Source: Miscanthus floridulus (taxonomy: Eukaryota; Streptophyta; Magnoliopsida; Poales; Poaceae). From it: a DNA stretch of 64,000 bases. The notes under the pieces were generated by a model. The model was given only the letters and a program-made list of their open reading frames with translations. It was not told the origin of the DNA and ran no database searches. Made by a program: the position numbers and the translations under genes. Below, in pieces: positions 22,192-34,496 of this stretch. The DNA is taken from assembly GCF_019320115.1 (NCBI RefSeq), contig NC_089587.1, positions 101,272,166 to 101,336,165 of the forward strand, written 5' to 3'. Positions within the stretch are counted from its first letter, which is position 1. Each line of letters begins with the position of its first letter.

Positions 22192-23421
22192 CGATTGAAT
22201 GGAGTCGGGATCTTTGCGCAAAGGAGCGAGGGAGTGCCAAGATCTTGTCGCGGTGAAGTGAGGGGACTGGGGGCACCGTGCGCGTGGGAGCGCCAGGTCA
22301 CGCGGGGAGGCGAGGTGAAACCGTGAAAGCCGGTAAAGTTGCGCGAGGGGAGACGAGGTGAAAGCCAGGTGAACGATTCACTTGGGTAATTTTTATTTGT
22401 ATAGATAGACTAGGTTGCGTGCCCGTACATTGCTATGGGACAACTAAACTTTTGTACTAAAAACACACGGATCGCATGATAAGATAACAATACTATAAAA
22501 TTAAATACGGGGGGCCATTAAAGTGACATTTAATTCAAAAAGCAAAGTTCGTAAATTAACATAGAGCGCGGAGTCGCAGACTCACCAACTCTACTGGTTT
22601 ATCTCAACTCTGATTTTTTTATGCCTACAGAAAAATAGAGCCTTAAGAGACCCGCTTGTGATTGTGAGACACTGAGATTGCATATAGACAGGCGTGCATA
22701 CTACTTGTGCATGATAATCTGACTTCCAAGAGCAGTAGCGGTGGTAGCTGTAACATAAAAGTAAAGGGATAATGAGTTAATAACGTTGCTTGTTCAAAAA
22801 TGGCTTGCAAAATCTCAATGTTATATGTATACATCAGCACATCAGTAGGGCTCACAGAGTTGCAAAGACATGTCCCATTAAGTAACAGTGTTTGGCCATG
22901 CATGATAACAATTCATGAACGAACAAAAAAAATCAGAAGATCGATCAAACTATCATTTCAGTCCTGTCTAATCTATACTATAAGTAATCAGTACCAATTT
23001 TTTGGGTATAAATAGCAGCAGCCTAGTTTGAAGAGGACAAACTCAGGTCATGCACAGTACCATAAACAGACTTATGCAAACTATGGGGTATCTATGAAAC
23101 AGTGCACGGCGACATCACCTAATCACCTGAATCGGATTGACTACTTCAGAAATCACCGTGAGTGCTAGTCACCTAATGCCAATGCCGTACAAGAGATGCA
23201 ACATGAGACAAAGAAGAGAAGAACCTGCATAGAACAGACATTGAAATTAGAATGCCAGTAACTATTTTCATCCTCCCTAGTGGATTTCTAGGTTGTACAT
23301 TTTTTTTTTGAAACATATCATTTCATACAAAAGATTGCAAAAAAAAAATGAACGCAACCTATTTATGATGTGGGCTGTAAAGGTATCCCTAGTGATTTAA
23401 CATTCCAAAATATCCTCATAA
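22192..23421. other. Unassigned intergenic DNA between the solo LTR and the array
   Basis: The first 200 bp are GC-rich with repeated GAGG/GGTGAAA words; the rest is AT-rich. A segment from 22411 (TAGGTTGCGTGCCCG) resembles repeats that I recall from grass introns, without a firm family. No gene, RNA or domain is visible. Confidence 0.4.
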
Positions 23422-23426
23422 GCAGT
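23422..23426. repeat. Left target-site duplication of the 28-kb array (gcagt)
   Basis: It lies directly before the first TGTCACACCCC and is identical to 51433-51437. Confidence 0.9.
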
Positions 23427-26027
23427 TGTCACACCCCAAAATTTCTAATTTTGGGTTGTGCATAGAAAACACTAATTAAAATAAATGTTTTGATATTTGG
23501 ATAAAATTTACCAATCTTAGTTTGAACTAGCGTAAATTTAGTTATAGAAAAAATGTGAATTTTCAAACTTTTCCAAATTAATTTAACGGGCTATTGCTTG
23601 ATTTATTTCATGTTGTGAGAAAAGATTTTAAAAATGCGTTTAGTAAGTCGATCTTCTTTGTCCAGCAATTCTTAGTCTTTCTCACTGATCAAATTCCTTG
23701 TTTTCCAACTTAATATTTGCTTGAGAAGTATCCTAAAATCTTTTCCATGAAATCCAAATCACTCCTTCCTGCTCACTATTTATCAACCTATCTCCATGGA
23801 TACCTCGGGAATTTCTTCAGCTTTTTTTGGAACTTGTTCCCACTTGTTTGTGAGCATAATCTAATTTTAAATGCTCCAAAATATCTTTTCATGAGCTCCA
23901 AATACTTTATTTGGGTTCGTCTTGTTCTAAAATATCTCTGAGAATTTTTCCTGAATTTTTGGAGCCTTCGGAGTATATTTCGTGGCTTAAAATTCAATTC
24001 TGGACTTTTCTAAAATTATTTTATCTATGAAATTAATTAATTCCGAAAATAATAAAATATCTCAGATTTCCTCATGCCCAAAGGCCCATATCTTTATTTA
24101 CTAATGGGCTTTAATAATTAATTAGGCCTATTAGTAAAGGTGGAGGGTGCAACATCAATTAGTACCATATTGCTAGTCGATGTATATATGAGGAGTTCTC
24201 CGTCCTATATATATGTACCAACCCCTTAGGCTAAGCACACCAAAACTACCGTATGAGAGCCCCTAGTTTGGGAAATCCTTCGTGTAGTAAATTGATATTT
24301 CAACTCTCTTTGTCATGCCATCATCGGCCAACTCCGACGAGCTTTTCCGGCCATCTTCATCCTCGTCTTCGGATCCAGGAAAAAGATGAGGTGAGTTACA
24401 AGTTCGCCATGAGTTAATTACAGTTCTGCCATCGATCTTTTAATCCCCGCTGTTTCTTCATTTTAACTCTGATTTGATCCGTTCAACTTGCGTTGGGTTC
24501 GTAATTTCGTAATCTACATGTTAGTGTCCTTGTTAGCTCAGTTCTAGTTATTAAATTTTGAGTTCATGTTTAGTACATTAATAGTCTATAGGAAAACTTG
24601 GAAAATTCATATCTTGCTCGTTTTAGATCTGATTTCGATGAATTTCGCGTCTATGTGATCGTGGTGACGAGTAGAATGTTTTATACACTTTTCAAACTGT
24701 TTTCTTGCTGGGGGTGTATTGTTCTGATTATAGCCCTTTGTTTGCTTCGTGCATGATTGCTCGGATGTTTGTATGTTGCTGCTTGGTGTTGATTGATCGA
24801 GTTCAAACGGTGAGGTTTACGTTGGTGATCAAGAGAACTTCTACGACCAGCAAGACTAGCAAGACTTTCAGGAGAACTTTGATCAAGACAAGTATAGCTA
24901 AGGACCTTCCTTGTTGTCCTATTCATGATGCTCACTAAAATACATATGCATGTGTCTTCCTTGCTACCTATGGTAGGATTTCCTCGATTTTGAATACTCA
25001 ATTACCTTGTCACCCTGGGAGGTTTGCATTGGGTAGTTCCATTGCTAGTGCAACAATCATGATCTTGAAACTTGATTAATGAATATGCTATAAACATAAA
25101 CAAGATGACTTTTTAGCAACAGAAGGATTGGTCTTGTAACTGATTATCCGGGATTTAACATACAGCTGTGAGGGCTATATGGCTCTGGCTCTAGTTGCAT
25201 GAGAAACCCTTTTCTAGCTGGTTAGAGGTCTGCGAGTTGGGTATAGGACAGCCTCTGTCCTGTTGAGCCTAGCTATGGAAGCGGCCTTTTATATTATTGG
25301 AAGGGGGGTTCCTATGTCTGATGACCCTGTGGCCCTGGCCGGTTAGACGAGCTCTTGGGTGGCTTTATATGGCTTCCGGTGTTTTGGGAGTAATTAACCC
25401 ACTCATTTGGGAAACATGACTCACAGTGAAAGTGTACACCTCTGCGCAGAGTTAACAAACTGGTATACTAGCCGTGCTCACGGATACGAGCGACCTTGGA
25501 ACACTTACATTAAGGGATAATGACTTTTACTTGTTAAGATGATCATTTACGTTAATTGTTTAAGATATTGATTATTCATGTTCATTGATCATGTGTAAAT
25601 GGGTTTTGCTATGACCTTGATGCTAATAAATGCTAAATTGGATGATCAATTAATTGCTAACCACAGTAAACCAGTGTCAGCTTATTGAGCCTCATAAACC
25701 CCTGGCTATATTTGTTGAGTTCGACATGGACTCACTCTTGCAATTTCCCCCACACCTCAGGACGAAGTTTCAGATTGCTAGTTTTCAAAGGAGTTAGGCT
25801 TGTGATCAATCAGTCAGTTTGGATCCAGTGGAGTGGAGTCTACACCCGGAGATCGGAGTTGTTTATCCGTTGATTGTTCCTAAGGTTATATCTTTTATAC
25901 TATGTACATTATGTTATTAAGCATTGTTATTTGATTACACCGCTCATTTGTAGCTATATGTGAGATTTGTTTCTAAAGACTCACATATGGTGTGCATCAG
26001 GTTTTGTCCTTAAAACCGGGTGTTACA
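23427..26027 (+). repeat. Array LTR 1 (outer left, 2601 bp)
   Basis: It lacks a 19-bp segment present in all the others, just after GCTATTGCTTGA. It shares ancestral variants with LTR 7, including CCGGGTG at the end. TATATATAT lies at 24207-24214, a putative splice donor at 24391 and an acceptor at 25760. A perfect 9-bp stem is at 25956-25964 and 25980-25988. Confidence 0.9.
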
Positions 26028-26029
26028 AG

Positions 26030-26041
26030 TGGTATCAGAGC
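26030..26041 (+). promoter_or_regulatory. Primer-binding site of array unit 1 (tRNA-Met type)
   Basis: TGGTATCAGAGC lies 2 nt after the LTR end. Identical sites follow LTRs 2 to 6 at 30264, 34499, 38733, 42968 and 47203. LTR 7 has none, as expected for the last LTR. Confidence 0.9.
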
Positions 26042-27625
26042 AATGCTGACTGTAGGACGCAGGCCTAGTTAGCACCGGTCGACTTGCAAAGCTTATTTTG
26101 CTATCAAACTATTTTTCTAGCTCCTTGATAATTGATTTGTTATTTCTCATCCTTGTCTTATTGTCTCTTCCTTGATAGCTTCCTTTGAGCTACTAACTTC
26201 TTAACTCTTTGAACTTTTATTTATGTTGTTTTGCTAAAAGTTTTTGACCCTACCTTGTTCAAATCTCGATGGCCTTTCATCATCTATCTACCCTTTAGGA
26301 TGCCCACCATAATTGAAGAAGTACGAGTAGTCTCAGTGATGTGCTGCGTGTTTGTTTTGCTTGTTGTGTTGTTTGTGAGTCGTCTCTCTTTTTGAGTCCC
26401 GAAGAAGGCCCTGAAGATGAAGTTTCAAAGCTTTGCAAGGTCTTGTTAAGTGGGGTAGCGTCTCCTGCCAACAACAACAAGTTCTGAGTATCTCAAGTGA
26501 CAAGGCATGAATAATTGAAGATTAAACTTTATCTTTCTTGATATCTTTTGGCTATCCTCAATCTATGTCATATATCACACCAATCTCAGATCAATAGAGC
26601 ATGAAGACTCGAAGATTAGTCTTATCTATCTCTCTAGTCCTTAAATCTTGTCTCTAACGTATCCTGTCTTCCGGAGCAGTTTGTCTTTCTCAGCTTATAT
26701 CTCTGTTTTCGGGAGCCCAAAAAAATCATAGAAAAATTCTGGACAACAGTAGACTTTAATATCTTTCTCTGGCCGCAAGAATCACTCTCATAACTATTAT
26801 ATATTTGGAGTTATGAAAATCACAAGATGATGCATCTGTGCTGTCAGAAATCTGGAGCAGTCTGTGGTATTCTGGTCATAACGCGATTTTGGTTGTTGCA
26901 AAGTATATGAAATTTTTCTGGGGATAACTACACTTCTGTACCATTCATATGCCGCTGGAATCACCTTTATAGCTATTTTCTTTTTGGAGATATAATCATC
27001 GCAAGTTGAAGTTTCTGTACAGTCTAAAATATGGAACTGTTTTTGTTGTGCACTGTTTTTGACCAATTTATCTACCGAATCTGGAAAAGTGTTCTATAAG
27101 AAATCTGTATAGGACTTGATAAGCTTTCCAACGGTGTAAAGTACGACATTATTGGATTTTTGAACAGGAGTTATAGTTGTTTTTCTGGACTGCTGTTTTT
27201 CATCTCGCGAGAAAATTTCAGATTACTTGATTTTGCCCCGACACAGAAGTTCTTTGGAGTGACAGGAGGACATGGTGATAATTATCTCACTTAGAAGAAG
27301 ATGCAAGCTAACCTTTGGTGCGCCTAGTTGATATTTTCTTAAGGAGGGTAGCTAAGATAAAGAAGTTATAAGACGAAGGTTTCATGCATTCAAGCATTTT
27401 CACTTGGAGCTCGGGTATTCATGAGGATTGGTCTTTACTTTGAGCTATCATCCTTTTGGTGTTCAGGCTTGAACTCAAGAACTATCTCTATCCATCTTGT
27501 TATCGCTTGTGTATCCCCGATCCTTGTTTTTACATCTCATGAATCGCCAATCAAAGGAGTGTGGAGGCATGAAGATCCGTCCTATCTTTCTCTCTAGTCT
27601 CTTCGAATCTCGGGACGAGATTCCT

Positions 27626-27642
27626 GTTAAATGGGGTAGAAT
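27626..27642 (+). promoter_or_regulatory. Polypurine tract of array unit 1
   Basis: GTTAAATGGGGTAGAAT directly precedes LTR 2. The same tract precedes LTRs 3 to 7. Chromovirus elements have a similar purine tract ending GGGGGTAGAAT after a GGGACGAGATTC motif, also seen here just upstream. Confidence 0.75.
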
Positions 27643-30261
27643 TGTCACACCCCAAAATTTCTAATTTTGGGTTGTGCATAGAAAACACTAATTAAAATAA
27701 ATGTTTTGATATTTGGATAAAATTTACCAATCTTAGTTTGAACTAGCGTAAATTTAGTTATAGGAAAAATGTGAATTTTCAAACTTTTCCAAATTAATTT
27801 GACGGGCTATTGCTTGATGTGATGCTTGGTTGTTGATTTATTTCATGTTGTGAGAAAAGATTTTAAAAATGCGTTTAGTAAGTCGATCTTCTTTCTCCAG
27901 CAATTCTTAGTCTTTCTCACTGATCAAATTCCTTGTTTTCCAACTTAATATTTGCTTGAGAAGTATCCTAAAATCTTTTCCATGAAATCCAAATCACTCC
28001 TTCCTGCTCACTATTCATCAACCTATCTCCATGGATACCTCGGGAATTTCTTCGGCTTTTTTCGGAACTTGTTCCCACTTGTTTGTGAGCATAATCTAAT
28101 TTTTAAATGCTCCAAAATATCTTTTCATGAGCTCCAAATACTTTATTTGGGTTCGTCTTGTTCTAAAATCTCTGAGAATTTTTCCTGAATTTTTGGAGCC
28201 TTCGGAGTATTTTTCGTGGCTTAAAATTCAATTCTGGACTTTTCTAGAATTATTTTATCCATGAAATTAATTAATTCCAAAAATAATAAAATATCTCATA
28301 TTTCCTCATGCCCAAAGGCCCATGTCTTTATTTACTAAAGGGGTTTAATAATTAATTAGGCTTATTAGTAAAGGTGGAGGGTGCAACATCAATTAGTACC
28401 ATATTGCTAGTCGATGTAGATGTGGGGAGTTCTCCGCCCTATATATATGTACCAACCCCTTGGGCTAAGCACACCAAAACTACCGTATGAGGAGCCCCTA
28501 GTTTGGGAAATCCTTCGTGTAGTAAATTGATATTTCAACTCTCCTTGTCATGCCATCATCGGCCAACTCCGGCGAGCTTTTCCGGCCATCTTCGTCCTCG
28601 TCTTCGGATCCAGGAAAAAGATGAGGTGAGTTACAAGTTCGCCATGAGTTAATTACAGTTCTGCCATTGATCTTTTAATCCCCGCTGTTTCTTCATTTTA
28701 ACTCTGATTTGATCCGTTCAACTTGCGTTGGGTCTGTAATTTCGTAATCTATGTGTTAGTGTCCTTGTTAGCTCAGTTCTACTTATTAAATTTTGAGTTC
28801 ATGTTTAGTACATTAATAGTCTATAGGAAAACTTGGAAAATTCATATCTTGCTCGTTTTAGATCAGATTTCGGTGAATTTCGCGTCTATGTGATCGTGGT
28901 GACGAGTAGAATGTTTTATACACTTTTCAAACTGTTTTCTTGCTGGGGGTGTATTGTTCTGATTATAGCCCTTTGTTTGCTTCGTGCATGATTGCTTGGA
29001 TGTTTGTATGTTGCTGCTTGGTGTTGATTGATCGAGTTCAAACGGTGAGGTTTACGTTGGTGATCAAGAGAACTTCTATGACCAGCAAGACCAGCAAGAC
29101 TTTCAGGAGAACTTTGATCAAGACAAGTATAGCTAAGGACCTTTCTTGTTGTCCTATTCATGATGCTCACTAAAATACATATGCATGTGTCTTCCTTGCT
29201 ACCTATGGTAGGATTTCCTAGATTTTGAATACTCAATTACCTTGTCACCCTGGGAGGTTTGCATTGGGTAGTTCCATTGCTAGTGCAACAATCATGATCT
29301 TGAAACTTGATTAATGAATATGCTATAAACATAAACAAGATGACTTTTTAGCAACAGAAGGACTTGTCTTGTAACTGATTATCCGGGATTTAACGTACAG
29401 CTGTGAGGGCTATATGGCTCTAGCTCTAGTTTCTTGAGAAACCCTTTTCTAGCTAGTTAGAGGTCTGCGAGTTGTGTATAGGACAGCCTCTGTCCGGTTG
29501 AGCCTAGCTATGGAAGCGGCCTTTTATATTATTGGAAGGAGGGTTCCTATGTCTGATGACCCTACGGCCCTAGCCGGTTAGACGAGCTCTTGGGTGGCTT
29601 TATATGGCTTCTAGTGTTTTGGGAGTAATTAACCCACTCATTTGGGAAACATGACTCACAGTGAAAGTGTACACCTCTGCACAGAGTTAACAAACTGGTA
29701 TACTAGCCGTGCTCACGGATACGAGCGACCTTGGAACACTTACATTAAGGGATAATGACTTTTACTTGTTAAGATGATCATTTACATTAATTGTTTAAGA
29801 TATTGATTATTCATGTTCATTGATCATGTGTAAATGGGTTTTGCTACTACCTTGATGCTAATAAATGCTAAATTGGATGATCAATTAATTGCTAACCGTA
29901 GTAAACCAGTGTCAGTTTTTTGAGTCTCATAAACCCCTGGCTATATTTGTTGAGTTCGACATGGACTCACTCTTGCAATTTCCCCCACACCTCAGGACAA
30001 AGTTCAGATTGCTAGTTTTCAAAGGAGTTAGGCTTGTGATCAACCAGTCAGTTTGGATCCAGTGGAGTGGAGTCTACACCCGGAGATCGGAGTTGTTTAT
30101 CCGTTGATTGTTCCTAAGGTTATATCTTTTATACTATGTACATTATGTTATTAAGCATTGTTATTTGATTACACCGCTCATTTGTAGCTATATGTGAGAT
30201 TTGTTTCTAAAGACTCACATATGGTGTGCATCAGGTTTTGTCCTTAAAACCGGATGTTACA
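27643..30261 (+). repeat. Array LTR 2 (inner, 2619 bp)
   Basis: Inner-type variants: CCGGATG at the end, CCATTGATC, GATTGCTTGG, and a 2-bp deletion (AAAATCTCTGAG). TATATATA lies near 28440-28448. The putative intron spans 28626-29995. The variant GTGTCAGTTTTTT (T type) is present. Confidence 0.9.
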
Positions 30262-31877
30262 AGTGGTATCAGAGCAATGCTGACTGTAGGACGCAGGCCT
30301 AGTTAGCACCGGTCGACTTGCAAAGCTTATTTTGCTATCAAACTATTTTTCTAGCTCCTTGATCATTGATTTGTTATTTCTCATCCTTGTCTTATTGTCT
30401 CTTCCTTGATAGCTTCCTTTGAGCTACTAACTTCTTAACTCTTTGAACTTTTATTTATGTTGTTTTGCTAAAAGTTTTTGACCCTGCCTTGTTCAAATCT
30501 CGATGGCCTTTCATCATCTATCTACCCTTTAGGATGCCCACCATAATTGAAGAAGTACGAGTAGTCTCAGTGATGTGCTGCGTGTTTGTTTTGCTTGTTG
30601 TGTTGTTTGTGAGTCGTCTCTCTTTTTGAGTCCTGAAGAAGGCCCTGAAGATGAAGTTTCAAAGCTTTGCAAGGTCTTGTTAAGTGGGGGTAGCGTCTCC
30701 TGCCAACAACAACAAGTTCTGAGTATCTCAAGTGACAAGGCATGAATAATTGAAGATTAAACTTTATCTTTCTTGATATCTTTTGGCTATCCTCAATCTA
30801 TGTCATATATCACACCAATCTCAGATTAATAGAGCATGAAGACTCGAAGATTAGTCTTATCTATCTCTCTAGTCCTTAAATCTTGTCTCTAACGTATCCT
30901 GTCTTCCGGAGCAGTTTGTCTTTCTCAGCTTATATCTCTGTTTTCGGGAGCCCAAAAAAATCATAGAAAAATTCTGGACAACAGTAGACTTTAATATCTT
31001 TCTCTGGCCGCAAGAATCACTCTCATAACTATTATATATTTGGAGTTATGAAAATCACAAGATGATGCATCTGTGCTGTCAGAAATCTGGAGCAGTCTGT
31101 GGTATTCTGGTCATAACGCGATTTTGGTTGTTGCAAAGTATATGAAATTTTTCTGGGGATAACTACACTTCTGTACCATTCATATGCCGCTGGAATCACC
31201 TTTATAGCTATTTTCTTTTTGGAGATATAATCATCGCAAGTTGAAGTTCTGTACAGTCTAAAATATGGAACTGTTTTTGTTGTGCACTGTTTTTGACCAA
31301 TTTATCTACCGAATCTGGAAAGTGTTCTATAAGAAATCTGTATAGGACTTGATAAGCTTTCCAACGGTTGTAAAGTACGACATTATTGGATTTTTGAACA
31401 GGAGTTATAGTTGTTTTTCTGGACTGCTGTTTTTCATCTCGCGAGGAAAATTTCAGATTACTTGATTTTGCCCCGACACAGAAGTTCTTTGGAGTGACAG
31501 GAGGACATGGTGATAATTATCTCACTTAGAAGAAGATGCAAGCTAACCTTTGGTGCGCCTAGTTGATATTTTCTTAAGGAGGGTAGCTAAGATAAAGAAG
31601 TTATAAGACGAAGGTTTCATGCATTCAAGCATTTTCACTTGGAGCTCGGGTATTCATGAGGATTGGTCTTTACTTTGAGCTATCATCCTTTTGGTGTTCA
31701 GGCTTGAACTCAAGAACTATCTCTATCCATCTTGTTATCGCTTGTGTATCCCCGATCCTTGTTTTTACATCTCATGAATCGCCAATCAAAGGAGTGTGGA
31801 GGCATGAAGATCCGTCCTATCTTTCTCTCTAGTCTCTTCGAATCTCGGGACGAGATTCCTGTTAAATGGGGTAGAAT
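30262..31877 (+). repeat. Array internal region 2 (1616 bp)
   Basis: Same layout as internal region 1, with several private single-base indels between about 31245 and 31450. It carries the T variant of CAGATTAATAGAG and a run of five G near 30685. Confidence 0.9.
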
Positions 31878-34496
31878 TGTCACACCCCAAAATTTCTAAT
31901 TTTGGGTTGTGCATAGAAAACACTAATTAAAATAAATGTTTTGATATTTGGATAAAATTTACCAATCTTAGTTTGAACTAGCGTAAATTTAGTTATAGGA
32001 AAAATGTGAATTTTCAAACTTTTCCAAATTAATTTGACGGGCTATTGCTTGATGTGATGCTTGGTTGTTGATTTATTTCATGTTGTGAGAAAAGATTTTA
32101 AAAATGCGTTTAGTAAGTCGATCTTCTTTCTCCAGCAATTCTTAGTCTTTCTCACTGATCAAATTCCTTGTTTTCCAACTTAATATTTGCTTGAGAAGTA
32201 TCCTAAAATCTTTTCCATGAAATCCAAATCACTCCTTCCTGCTCACTATTCATCAACCTATCTCCATGGATACCTCGGGAATTTCTTCGGCTTTTTTCGG
32301 AACTTGTTCCCACTTGTTTGTGAGCATAATCTAATTTTTAAATGCTCCAAAATATCTTTTCATGAGCTCCAAATACTTTATTTGGGTTCGTCTTGTTCTA
32401 AAATCTCTGAGAATTTTTCCTGAATTTTTGGAGCCTTCGGAGTATTTTTCGTGGCTTAAAATTCAATTCTGGACTTTTCTAGAATTATTTTATCCATGAA
32501 ATTAATTAATTCCAAAAATAATAAAATATCTCATATTTCCTCATGCCCAAAGGCCCATGTCTTTATTTACTAAAGGGGTTTAATAATTAATTAGGCTTAT
32601 TAGTAAAGGTGGAGGGTGCAACATCAATTAGTACCATATTGCTAGTCGATGTAGATGTGGGGAGTTCTCCGCCCTATATATATGTACCAACCCCTTGGGC
32701 TAAGCACACCAAAACTACCGTATGAGGAGCCCCTAGTTTGGGAAATCCTTCGTGTAGTAAATTGATATTTCAACTCTCCTTGTCATGCCATCATCGGCCA
32801 ACTCCGGCGAGCTTTTCCGGCCATCTTCGTCCTCGTCTTCGGATCCAGGAAAAAGATGAGGTGAGTTACAAGTTCGCCATGAGTTAATTACAGTTCTGCC
32901 ATTGATCTTTTAATCCCCGCTGTTTCTTCATTTTAACTCTGATTTGATCCGTTCAACTTGCGTTGGGTCTGTAATTTCGTAATCTATGTGTTAGTGTCCT
33001 TGTTAGCTCAGTTCTACTTATTAAATTTTGAGTTCATGTTTAGTACATTAATAGTCTATAGGAAAACTTGGAAAATTCATATCTTGCTCGTTTTAGATCA
33101 GATTTCGGTGAATTTCGCGTCTATGTGATCGTGGTGACGAGTAGAATGTTTTATACACTTTTCAAACTGTTTTCTTGCTGGGGGTGTATTGTTCTGATTA
33201 TAGCCCTTTGTTTGCTTCGTGCATGATTGCTTGGATGTTTGTATGTTGCTGCTTGGTGTTGATTGATCGAGTTCAAACGGTGAGGTTTACGTTGGTGATC
33301 AAGAGAACTTCTATGACCAGCAAGACCAGCAAGACTTTCAGGAGAACTTTGATCAAGACAAGTATAGCTAAGGACCTTTCTTGTTGTCCTATTCATGATG
33401 CTCACTAAAATACATATGCATGTGTCTTCCTTGCTACCTATGGTAGGATTTCCTAGATTTTGAATACTCAATTACCTTGTCACCCTGGGAGGTTTGCATT
33501 GGGTAGTTCCATTGCTAGTGCAACAATCATGATCTTGAAACTTGATTAATGAATATGCTATAAACATAAACAAGATGACTTTTTAGCAACAGAAGGACTT
33601 GTCTTGTAACTGATTATCCGGGATTTAACGTACAGCTGTGAGGGCTATATGGCTCTAGCTCTAGTTTCTTGAGAAACCCTTTTCTAGCTAGTTAGAGGTC
33701 TGCGAGTTGTGTATAGGACAGCCTCTGTCCGGTTGAGCCTAGCTATGGAAGCGGCCTTTTATATTATTGGAAGGAGGGTTCCTATGTCTGATGACCCTAC
33801 GGCCCTAGCCGGTTAGACGAGCTCTTGGGTGGCTTTATATGGCTTCTAGTGTTTTGGGAGTAATTAACCCACTCATTTGGGAAACATGACTCACAGTGAA
33901 AGTGTACACCTCTGCACAGAGTTAACAAACTGGTATACTAGCCGTGCTCACGGATACGAGCGACCTTGGAACACTTACATTAAGGGATAATGACTTTTAC
34001 TTGTTAAGATGATCATTTACATTAATTGTTTAAGATATTGATTATTCATGTTCATTGATCATGTGTAAATGGGTTTTGCTACTACCTTGATGCTAATAAA
34101 TGCTAAATTGGATGATCAATTAATTGCTAACCGTAGTAAACCAGTGTCAGCTTTTTGAGTCTCATAAACCCCTGGCTATATTTGTTGAGTTCGACATGGA
34201 CTCACTCTTGCAATTTCCCCCACACCTCAGGACAAAGTTCAGATTGCTAGTTTTCAAAGGAGTTAGGCTTGTGATCAACCAGTCAGTTTGGATCCAGTGG
34301 AGTGGAGTCTACACCCGGAGATCGGAGTTGTTTATCCGTTGATTGTTCCTAAGGTTATATCTTTTATACTATGTACATTATGTTATTAAGCATTGTTATT
34401 TGATTACACCGCTCATTTGTAGCTATATGTGAGATTTGTTTCTAAAGACTCACATATGGTGTGCATCAGGTTTTGTCCTTAAAACCGGATGTTACA
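31878..34496 (+). repeat. Array LTR 3 (inner, 2619 bp)
   Basis: Inner-type LTR. It carries the C type at GTGTCAGCTTTTT (34145-34157), unlike LTRs 2, 4 and 6. Confidence 0.9.

Larger units (their letters stand above)
26028..27642 (+). repeat. Array internal region 1 (1615 bp)
   Basis: It begins with the primer site (26030-26041) and ends with the purine tract before 27643. No gag or pol is present. A degenerate repeat of about 180 bp occupies roughly 26660-27240. Frames within it are short and unlike known proteins. Confidence 0.9.

Noticed and set aside
22411..23361. Possible DNA transposon with 10-bp inverted ends TAGGTTGCGT/ACGCAACCTA
   Set aside because: A 10-bp match over 950 bp is expected by chance fairly often, and no target duplication flanks it.
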